Shown here piece after piece: positions 55,900 to 64,000 of a DNA stretch of 64,000 bases; the first letter of the stretch is position 1; each line of letters opens with the position of its first letter. The DNA lies in assembly GCA_958295665.1 (NCBI GenBank), contig OY282560.1, forward strand, positions 266,649,168 through 266,713,167, in the 5' to 3' direction. Below the pieces are notes generated by a model. That model did not search any database and was not told the DNA's origin. It saw nothing but the letters and a program-made list of their open reading frames with translations. This DNA is from Tipula vernalis. Its lineage: Eukaryota > Arthropoda > Insecta > Diptera > Tipulidae. Position numbers and translations under genes: made by a program.

Positions 55900-56250
55900 T
55901 ATTTTTAGTACGTTCTATAAAGGCTGACACCACCTTCCGAATATCAATCTCTCTTTTTTCAACCCGATAATAACGTCGAAATTAACTGATCACCTCGGTG
56001 TGAATGATATCTGCAACGAAATGCTCCAGTATAGCGAAGGCCTGCTTGTTCATGTTCGTTTCAGTAATTTGGCCTATAGAAGGCTACCTAGAAGAGTGGA
56101 AAATGGTTGACATCTGTCCACTTTATCATCGGCTAAACTGCTACAACTACCGCCGAATATAGACTACAAGATTTTGGTCAACGTACGTAGTCGCGCAAAA
56201 TGATCAACATATAGCCAGATGACCATGAGTGATTTCCAGCGTGAAACCTT
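55900..56250 (+). pseudogene. RTE/CR1-type non-LTR scrap, copy 2
   Basis: The reading gives GVNDICNEMLQYSEGLLVHV, then RRVENG and PPNIDYKILVNVRSRAK, which resembles the RT stretch 'aaG(v/t)D.i.aEml.. / NyRgI.ll...YKIl.nil..R' of RTE-like elements, with several shifts. Landmarks are shared with 53980-54160. Confidence 0.45.
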
Positions 56251-56767
56251 GTGAAAAGGACATATCTGTACAGGGTCTATTCGTCGGCTTCCACCTGGTA
56301 TAAGACAACATTAAGAGGACATAGACCGAGACCATTAAGAGGAATGACATGGCCTATCCGGGCATACCTACAAAATTGGTATTTACTATATGTGCAAGCT
56401 TTTAATCAAAAGCTAGATATGCAAAATGCTTAAGAGAAGGCAAAATAAGAACAAAAGATGACAAAGGAGTAAAGCCGTGAATTTTGATATCGGTAAATTA
56501 AAGTAATATAACTATGTTTTGGTGGCTTTGTGGAAAAAATAATAATAAACTATTATCTGATTTCAACCTTAACAGGACGTGTCCGAATTTTGTGATAAAA
56601 TTTTTTTTTGTAGTAATTTTGACGTCATTGAAATAATTGTCTCTTATATTTTGTAATAAGTTAGTTGAAAATGTTATTTAATTTTTATAAAAATTTATTT
56701 GTACTATGTTTTTAGAAATAAATTAATGCGTTACTGCTTAATTATTGAATAAATTTGTTATTGGGGC
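56251..56767. other. AT-rich spacer
   Basis: About 500 bp without recognised features. The 60-codon frame at 56251-56433 has no domain I know. Confidence 0.45.
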
Positions 56768-57424
56768 TGTTTATTTAAAAATTATTTTTTTACTTTAGCT
56801 TTCGAATCCTATTCGGATTCATTCTTAAAAATGAATTTTTTATTTTTTCCAAAAATTGTTTCATTCATACAATCAAAAACTATGGCAATCACAAATTCTT
56901 TTTTTAAAAACCGACCTTTCTTGACAAGGCGTTTTCTCGAATAAAAGGTTGTACATTTGAATAAAAATAAATTTGATGGCACAAAACCAAATTAGATGAA
57001 CAAATCATCTCACGTAATCCTCCACAATGTTCCAAAATCAATCTTTTTCTAAAATTGTTTTGCATATCGAGAATTTTGATTTTATCCCTTGTAAACTTAT
57101 TTGATGGTCTGCATCTTTCAAATGTCGTGAGAGTGCACTAATGCTTGAATTTTGATCTTTATTGACGTCTCTTATGTGTTGGTAAAATCTTTTTGCAAAA
57201 ATTGCTTAGTTTATCCTGCAAAAGTAGCGTTGCAACTACATTAGACCAGGTAGACAACATTATGTTATCTTTAATTTTAGAAAACAATTTGATGTTTAAA
57301 CTTGTGTAATTTTAAAGTTATAATTTTAGAAAAGATTTTTTATTTTTTTCGTAAAGATTTCTAACATAAGGAATCCTGAATAGGATTCGAAAGCTAAAGC
57401 TATAAAATAATTTTTAAATAAAGA
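56768..57424 (-). pseudogene. Penelope-like GIY-YIG fragment within inverted repeats
   Basis: Minus-strand readings of 57000-57300 give NVVYLVXCSCNATFAGQTKQFLQ (cf. vvYki.C.C...YiGqT...l), then SSISALSRHLKDADHQI, the GIY-YIG endonuclease of Penelope-like elements. The Tyr of the second motif is altered (FAGQT). Flanks 56768-56830 and 57367-57424 are inverted repeats of ~58 bp sharing TTTAGCTTTCGAATCCTATTC. Stops interrupt the reading. No RT domain remains here. Confidence 0.68.
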
Positions 57425-57838
57425 GCAAAAAACAAATAAAAAATTTGGTCAATTATTTAAATATTGGCTCAATAAACATAAATAAGGCTTAATTATTGTT
57501 ATTGCTCCTAAGTATAGTAATATAGTGTACATATTAATAATAATACATTTCATCACTCAATTAAATTTTCAATATGGTGATATAGTAAATAATTGCATTT
57601 CATTTATGGTCTCAAGTTTTTCTTCTCATTTTGTGTGTTGAAATTAATAATTTAATTCAAGTGGTTATATAAAATAATCAAATTAACAACTATAAAATAA
57701 AAAATAAAAAATTAAATTCATAATTTCGTGTAAATAAACAATTGGCTCGGCTCTTTATCTCAGCTATTTATTGGTATAATCTGTGTTACAAATGTAATAA
57801 TGCCCAAAAACTAACACGGATAATGTTAAATCAACCGG
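57425..57838. other. AT-rich spacer
   Basis: About 400 bp, AT-rich; possibly the 5' UTR of the non-LTR element whose ORF1 follows, but nothing confirms this. Confidence 0.45.
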
Positions 57839-58130
57839 ACCGATCACACGCAAGCAGTCTACACGGGAGCCCTTATTCAATTTAGAAAATCCGAGCAATA
57901 AAGATTTTATAATGGCTATTTCATCCATTCATAAAAATATTGAAGTAACAAATAATAAACTTGATTCAGTTATGGATGACATTAAAAATCTTATTCGTAA
58001 CAATGTGAGTAACAAAAATCAAATCCAACAAAACACGAATGGAATAAATCAACTCCAAATTAAGATAACGAAATTGAAGAACGAAGTTGAATACTTGAAA
58101 TAAAAAAGAATTCAATCAAACGTGGTAATT
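57839..58130 (+). pseudogene. Non-LTR ORF1 relic, N-terminal coiled coil
   Basis: The frame from ~57839 reads TGPITRKQSTREPLFNLENP, then FIMAISSIHKNIEVTNNKLDSVMDDIKNLI and INQLQIKITKLKNEVEYLK, a heptad-rich coiled coil like those opening ORF1 of several insect non-LTR families. It stops at 58102, just before the TIR transposon at 58154. The C-terminal half of a similar ORF1 appears at 59430-59730, so the transposon probably landed inside this gene. Confidence 0.6.
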
Positions 58131-58153
58131 TCCAGTGATTATAAAGATGCTAC

Positions 58154-59184
58154 CATCTTTCGTTTCGTTCCTTTCAAAATGGCCGATGAAATGTTCTTTT
58201 TGAATTTTCTCCGGTGTGCCTTCATTTTTTTTAATCTTTTTTGTCTGTATTAGTCATACTTAAGAATCATCGCAATATCTTCATTCGTTTAAGTATGTTG
58301 TTGTATGTTGTAACCTTATAAAGCAAACGTTTAAACAAAAAAAACATTGTGAACTACAATTAGTAGAATAAAAATAACATGTTGGTATGAGTAAGGAATT
58401 TTTTTAGGTCCGAAGCTCCCTGATGTTCTGACATTAATATATCTTCATAAAAAACAAAAAGTTAAGTCTGAAGCCTAAAGTATGTACTTGCAACACAAGG
58501 CTTTCATTGAACAACAAACAAGCGACCTATCATCCGTGTTTGTAACTTAGAAAAAAGTAGGAGAAAAAATGTAGCACTACAGCTTCATTGTAATACCAGA
58601 TTGTCCTCACCAAGACACTATAGCATTTTACTTGTTCATCGAAAGACTGATGAAATTTTTGAAAACTACAATCAGAATTTCGGCGTCGATTACGAGTGGC
58701 GTTTTCACGCAACGCTTATGGGATATACCGTGCGTTGGACTAGGAGGTACCATCAAGAGAATGGCGTCCAGAGCCAGTCTCACCAGCGAATACGATGGTA
58801 TCATAAATGGGCAAAAAGAATTTAAAAAAATAAATTTCGAGAAGTTAAGAACAATAAAGGGAACTCACAATTTTCACGCAGTCATTCCTTCAAAGGAAGG
58901 ATATTCAAATAGTGAAAATTACGTAAAATTTAAATTGTAAGTGTCAATATTTTCAAATTTTTGTATTTATTTTAAAATAAAATATTTTTAAGCAATAAGT
59001 TTTGTTCTAAAATTTGTAGATTGTCATATTTAAACGTATTTTGCAAGAAAACGAAACAAGATGTTGCGCTGATTTTTTAATATGCCAAATTGAACGAGAA
59101 AAGAGTAAAAAAAATTAGGCACACCAGAGAAAATTCAAATAAAAAATTTCGGCGGTCATTTTGAAAAGCACGAAACGAAAGATG
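58154..59184. mobile_element. TIR DNA transposon, 1.03 kb, unclassified
   Basis: Left end CATCTTTCGTTTCG... and right end ...CGAAACGAAAGATG form terminal inverted repeats of ~83 bp (58154-58236 and 59102-59184), including GAATTTTCTCCGGTGTGCC against GAATTTTCTCTGGTGTGCC. A decayed transposase remnant lies within. No clear target duplication: the flanks AAAGATGCTAC and CTGTTCTATAA do not match convincingly. The short interior suggests a deletion derivative. Confidence 0.7.
58600..58940 (+). pseudogene. Transposase remnant with GLGGTIKR motif
   Basis: Two overlapping frames: 58601-58825 has FGVDYEWRFHAT, and 58632-58940 continues with GLGGTIKRMASRASL and NFHAVIPSKEG. Together they resemble the W.F.AtsHGKG..DG.GGt.KR.a block of a family of insect transposon proteins that I cannot assign to a superfamily with certainty. 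A frameshift near 58725 falls in the HGKG segment, which is destroyed. Nothing catalytic can be confirmed. Confidence 0.5.
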
Positions 59185-59429
59185 CTGTTCTATAATTATT
59201 TTATAATCCCAATTTATTAGTCTTTAAAATAAGCCAAATTGTGCAAGACATTTTTAAATATTTGACACACTGTATCCTAAAAAACAACAACAAAAACAAC
59301 AAAAACCATGTTTAATTTTTTTTTTACACAATACTACAATATCAAAACAAAAGAATCATAAAATTAAAACATGACGTCCGGTTCGATATAAAGTATTTGT
59401 GATTTGACGTATTTTTCCCATATGCAAGA

Positions 59430-59730
59430 AAAAAGGTATTAGTTCACATTATCTGCGGGAAATTGGTATTCGGCATCAAACAAATTCAACTCTTATCAAA
59501 TTTAAAAATTTGGACGGTAGAGATAAACTCATGAAAAAGTTACGCACTAATGGACCGCTTTTAGTACATCTTAATTATTTGTTAACGATCGGCTAACAAA
59601 GTTCTACTTGGGTTTATTAAATCAGCTGAGGCAATTGCAAAAACAAAAAATGACTAGTAACATCTGGTTTCGTAACGGCATATTTTATGTTGAAATGGAC
59701 ATTCTTAAACTCGAAACATACAAATTAACA
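59430..59730 (+). pseudogene. Non-LTR ORF1 relic, C-terminal half
   Basis: Shifting frames give TLIKFKNLDGRDKLMKKLRTNGPLL, then LGLLNQLRQLQKQK-like and NIWFRNGIFYVEMD, matching the ORF1 end pattern 'v.vkF.....r...m...R / n..Ll..aR.lkk...i...W.rnG.i.vk'. Same strand and expected spacing as 57839-58130, with the TIR transposon between them. Confidence 0.5.
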
Positions 59731-59869
59731 ATACTATTCTAATCCAAATCAAGTACACAATCATATTTGTGTTGTGTATCGCCTATTCACAAATCTGAAA
59801 GCAAACAAATATGTTCAAATTACATTGTACCTGTTTCAGACAATATTAATTGTGTTTTGATCAAGCATA

Positions 59870-59960
59870 AGATTATTAATGAGAATCGGATTGGATTTAT
59901 TAAGAACTCGAATACCCAAGCAGCTTTGGCCATTTATTAAATCTCCAGAATAGGATTATA
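59870..59960 (+). pseudogene. Non-LTR RT scrap
   Basis: A single recognisable block, IINENRIGFIKNSNTQAALAI, like the 'i.e.QfGFrk..sT..Al' segment of Jockey-type RT. It may belong to the same element as the ORF1 halves upstream. Confidence 0.4.
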
Positions 59961-62276
59961 AAAAACAATAACCACCTACCTGTACTTACCACCTCATATT
60001 AACAATACTATTCAGCGAAAAGAGTTTACCTATTAGTGTTTAGGTGACTTTGATTTAATAGTTTTCATTTTTAAGGCAACGAACTAAATGTAATTACAAT
60101 TTCCAAAGAGTTAGTGACATTCATAAATCATAATTATAATAGAGGTTTGAATCAAAACTACTATACCATACCGGCATATCACAGCCCTTCGGACCAATAA
60201 GGACTCGAATAATGTTTTTTATAGTGTCTTGATTTGTGTTCAATGAATTGCCAGATGAATTAAACTAGAAACACGCGTTGGCTACTTTAAATCAAGTATT
60301 AAGATGTTTATTTATAACAAATGGCTAAATTTGAATTCAATGGAACTTAAGACATTAATCATTTTTTTACGTTATGTTTATTTTCTATTCTTTTCTCCCT
60401 CTTCCATTTCATACACATGATATGTACGTTTCTATTTATTATAAATAGTCTTGTAACTTTTTAAACGAAAATTAATAAAATTTCTAGCAAAAAAAATTTC
60501 GAATACTTTCGAAATACCATCTGTAGTGCAAGGAGACCTAATCAAGGCTTGGGCCCGCATAATTCTGGAATATGGTAAGCTCCCGGATGTTTATTTAATA
60601 TTTTGTTGCATATATTCCAGGAGTGTACTATACTATATACATCTCTAATTTGATATTCCTACTAGATATATGTTTTATTACCTATTCGTCTAATAGAAAA
60701 TAATTTACAAATCTTGAATTTAATTTTAAAAAAATTGTCAGTCATTCGCACTCTGAATTATTTATATGTTTATTATAAAAGGTCTCTCGATAGGGATGCT
60801 CGAAATTTGTTAGGTTATAGCAGCCACGTTGAATTTAAAGCACCCGTGCTCGCTGCCTCTAAAAAAATAAAATCCACTGTAACATTTTAAACGTAAAACT
60901 TAATAAGCGTACGTATACAGAAATTCTGAAAAGTACACAATAAATATCCTTAAAAATTAAAGAGATTAAATATTCATTACATATGGGATAAAGAGACAGA
61001 ATTACAAATGAACAATAAGAAGAAGATAAAAACATTTTACTTATTTATTTCCATTTTCTTATGAATTTACCAGAATATTATAATAATAATTTACCTGTAT
61101 AATATAATATTTCGTTTTTTTTCTTGCTTAAAACAAAACAGAAAAATTTAAATTAAAAAATTTAAAGAATTTTTAAGTGAATAAAAAAAAAATTAAAAGA
61201 AGCAAACGGATCTCTGATCAAATATTGATAGAATTTTATAACAATTCTACTTCAAGCATTTACATTATATAACGAACATGTTTCCCTAAGCGATTCTATA
61301 ATAAAAATTTTGTCTGGATGATTATTAGGTATATACATATTGTACATGCTTCATGTTTGCTTACATTTATCTAAAAGGTAAAATATGTTTGAAGATGGTT
61401 TCCTCAGCGTATACTGTCGTATGGTGGTTTAACATGATCGATACGTTGTTGCAAAATGACAGAAAATTTTAGTAAGTAGATACGAGTAAACAGTGAATAA
61501 ACGATAATTTGTTATTTTATAATTTAAATTAAGGAGATACGGAGTAAAGCACATTCACGATTTGCGTCGATAATCAAAGTCGGCCGGCTTCTTTAATTTA
61601 TTCTATAAAAAAAAGTCTCACTGCAAGCCAAGTGGGTTATTGTTATTCACGGCAGTCAATAATAATACTTTAGCTTCATTTACCCGCTTATAAGGGTCAA
61701 AGGAAGTAGCCACAAATGAAGAACTTGGTAGGGATAACAGTCAATTTTCATTATAAAGATTCGTTTTTTTTGAGGGAGGAGGGAGGGGGGATTTAGACGA
61801 CTGTGATTGTACTTGCATTGAGAGATTTATAGTGTATGAGAAAGATAATATCTCAACAAAAATTTATACACAAGGCCGTAGCTTGCCTAACGTAGTATAC
61901 GCAACCTATGTGAAGCGAAAGTTCAATAAAAAATTAAAACGACAACAATCTGATGTATCGAAATAAAATTAAACTTTTCAAGATTGAAAAATGGAAAACG
62001 GCGAGAGTCCTATTCCACAAAAAAAACTTGTCAACTTTTCTCTTTGCACTTTGTTTCACAATATTCAAATTTATGTTTGCACTTTGCGAATTTGACTTTA
62101 CACTTTTGCATGGTTTACATAAAATTTTGCATTTTTTTTGCTAAGGGTAACAGATACACATTTATATATTTATTGATAACAAACACTTCTTTACTTGCTT
62201 TTGATATTCGAGGGATCTTTATCAGGTTTAGCAATTGCTACAACTTTGAAAATCTTCCACTGACCAGGAAAAAATT
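59961..62276. other. AT-rich stretch, no gene recognised
   Basis: About 2.3 kb with short meaningless frames. A G-rich patch lies near 61772-61790. Frames at 61953-62382 have no domain that I recognise. Confidence 0.55.
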
Positions 62277-62565
62277 GAGGTGTGGCCAACACACGACTTT
62301 CTTTTACAAACAGCGAATTTTGAGAAACTTATTATGCAAATTTATTTTTCGATCACACCTCAATTTTATTTATTTTTTATAATTTTTAAATTTTTTTTTT
62401 AATTTTTAATTTTTTATTTTTATTTTTTTTATATTTTGGAAACGTTTTGTATTAAATAGTTTTTTGTAAACCTACTTCTTAAGTTATTTGCAAAATAAAT
62501 TTTCTGGACCAAGGGAGTAGCCACTTCCGGTTAGCCGATTTGGAGTAAAATTCACTGGAACTCTA
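62277..62565. repeat. Helentron/DINE-like repeat, copy 2 (partial)
   Basis: Begins GAGGTGTGGCCAACACACGAC and ends near GAGTAAAATTCACTGGA, matching the first ~280 bp of 26042-26699, in the same orientation. It lacks the microsatellite and the end hairpin. A local duplication GAGGTGTGG / CACACCTC (62277, 62357) forms a small inverted pair. Confidence 0.7.
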
Positions 62566-62807
62566 TCGTTTTGAATGCCTGTTGCCATCACTTGCATGTG
62601 GAAATGCTTTAACAAGTCGAAATATAAATAAATAAGGAGAAAAAATGTTTAAATATGTAGTTTTAATTATTTTGATTCAAATTTGTAAAAGATAAAAAAT
62701 AAGTTTTAAAACGAAGTAAAAATTTATATCAAACCCAATTACCTACTCGATTCTTTGGCAATCTCTTCCCACAATCGACTAGACGAATTTTAGTGCTTGT
62801 ATTTGTA

Positions 62808-64000
62808 TCAATCATAATTTTGTGTGGGAAATGGCAATAGCATTTTTTTTTCAAACATTTTTGCAGTGTGTGCTCTCATTTTGTGTGCTACGTACTTTTC
62901 AGTACTTGGCATTTTATTAAAACAAATTGAAGTCGCAAAGGCAATTGCAAAAATACCACAATCGTATAAATTGCTTTGCTGTTGTACTTTATGAAATTTA
63001 TTTTCAATACTGCCTCCATACATCTTCTCAATGTATATTAAATGATCTTCTTTTAAAGAGTTGCTGTTCAGGCTATCATAAATGTTGTTTCTTTCGCCGT
63101 CATTATAAGTATAAATCCAATGACCGACTTTCGCATTTTTGGGTTTGCTGAACAAAATTTGAATATTTGGTTTATTTCTTGCAATTGGTTTAATAAGTTC
63201 TGGACGTTGAACTAATAAAACGCTCTGAGGCGTGAAATTTGTTTGGCTTGCAAGTATTTTTCCAAAAAAGTCAATCTGATTATCCTCTAATAAAGCATCA
63301 TTAGCAAGAATGATTTCCAAACTTTTGTTTGATAAACTTTTAATATCCGACGTTAATTTTTGAATTCTATTAAAATATTCATTTTGGCTTGTATCTTTTA
63401 GACAATCCTCTGAATATTGAGTTGCACTATAATATTTAGTACACGTTTTACCTGGCACTTCGACTTTATTGCTTACTTCGCTGGAATGCACTACATCGTT
63501 ATCGGCATTTGGATCGAAATTTAAAACCTTGGTAAAAGCTGCTAATTTTGTTAATTTCAAATCGTTTCCCAAATTAACAAATATAGGTCGATGATAAGAG
63601 AAATATGTTTCATAAACTCCAGCACAAAAATTTAAATTATTAGCAAAAATTACATCTATTTGGGTATTGAAATTTGTCGTAGTAATTTCTTTTGGCAGCA
63701 ATGATTTCAAATTGTAATGTTGTAAAGATGTTTCTAAAAATGAATCATTTCTAACATCAAAGTTAAAATCTCCTAACAAAACAATAGATTTTCTTTTATC
63801 GCACATAGCGAAAACCGCTTGCTCGAAACATTGTACGAAGATAATATTATTTGTTGCTGGAGATTTATAACCTGTTATTATATAGATTTCGTTAATAACA
63901 AAGCAGTAAAATTCGATGTGCCATTTATTAGAGCCATCGCTGTGCTTAGAAATGTGCTTTATGCTTTTAATAAATACGTGTGGCTTAGCCAAACATAAAA
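62808..64000 (-). CDS. EEP nuclease - C48/Ulp1 protease fusion, partial
   Basis: Open minus-strand frame of at least 394 codons that runs off the right edge without a start (the nominal start at 63992 is a TTG inside the protein). Residues 1-140 are the C-terminal part of an endonuclease/exonuclease/phosphatase domain: GDFNFDV at 74-80 (catalytic Asp/Asn), QIDVIF near 111 and SYHRPIF near 132, the wording of the nuclease carried by helentron-type elements. Residues ~225-390 are a C48/Ulp1-like cysteine protease: DNQIDFFGKIL near 237, His in VGHWIYTY (291), Asp in IYDSL (306), Gln in VQQQSN (339) and Cys in YDCGIFAIAFA (345), a complete catalytic set. A Ser/Asp-rich linker joins them. Unlike nearly all neighbours it has no stop or shift. 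It may be the tail of a helentron or another large element, or a single-copy gene derived from one. Confidence 0.7.
   Translation of the reverse strand, partial: LCLAKPHVFIKSIKHISKHSDGSNKWHIEFYCFVINEIYIITGYKSPATNNIIFVQCFEQAVFAMCDKRKSIVLLGDFNFDVRNDSFLETSLQHYNLKSLLPKEITTTNFNTQIDVIFANNLNFCAGVYETYFSYHRPIFVNLGNDLKLTKLAAFTKVLNFDPNADNDVVHSSEVSNKVEVPGKTCTKYYSATQYSEDCLKDTSQNEYFNRIQKLTSDIKSLSNKSLEIILANDALLEDNQIDFFGKILASQTNFTPQSVLLVQRPELIKPIARNKPNIQILFSKPKNAKVGHWIYTYNDGERNNIYDSLNSNSLKEDHLIYIEKMYGGSIENKFHKVQQQSNLYDCGIFAIAFATSICFNKMPSTEKYVAHKMRAHTAKMFEKKMLLPFPTQNYD

Overview
The window looks like transposon-packed chromatin of a higher fly (Diptera). It is AT-rich with long A/T runs, and almost every recognisable coding segment belongs to a family typical of insect genomes: LOA- and Jockey-clade non-LTR elements, Osvaldo/Ulysses-like and 17.6/297-like Ty3-gypsy elements, Penelope-like elements, mariners, PIF/Harbinger, a NOF-like MULE and a helentron-type nuclease. 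I found no convincing host gene, tRNA or rRNA. Order and genus are inferred from TE content only.

Layout. 1-16261 is a three-layer nest. A mariner-type transposase relic (minus strand) is split by a ~5.65 kb LOA-clade retrotransposon (355-15779, 10-bp target duplication). That element is split inside its RNase H domain by a 9.77 kb Ty3/gypsy element (5215-14983, 4-bp duplication AGGT). The gypsy element has nearly identical 1.86 kb LTRs and intact gag and pol, and is the youngest and most complete element here. 16262-17085 is an older relic of the same LOA family. 18480-21615 is a decayed NOF-like MULE interrupted by a 735-bp internally deleted non-LTR element with a 15-bp duplication. 21640-27251 holds a SINE-like copy, a five-copy ~165-bp tandem array and a decayed Jockey-clade element, itself interrupted by a microsatellite-bearing helentron/DINE-like insertion.

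27-46 kb carries scattered relics: mariner pieces, two Penelope-like copies in opposite orientation, a Harbinger transposase, and two gypsy pol fragments joined in opposite orientation. A foldback-type array of ~108-bp monomers occurs at 43.9-44.7 kb and again at 54.3-55.1 kb. 47495-50806 is an errantivirus-type element with both LTRs, a decayed gag and a protease, joined by a large deletion to the C-terminal membrane segment of env. 53.9-60 kb holds RTE-like pieces, a Penelope GIY-YIG fragment bounded by inverted repeats, and a non-LTR ORF1 split by a 1.03 kb DNA transposon with ~83-bp terminal inverted repeats. The right edge (62808-64000, minus) carries a long open frame joining the C-terminal part of an EEP nuclease to a C48/Ulp1-type cysteine protease. 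It runs off the window and is the least ordinary protein here.

The genes do not form a shared pathway. The order of insertion can be read from the nesting: mariner, then LOA, then gypsy; MULE, then the deleted non-LTR copy; Jockey, then the helentron-like repeat; non-LTR ORF1, then the TIR transposon. All family calls are motif-based readings made by eye. No database search was run.
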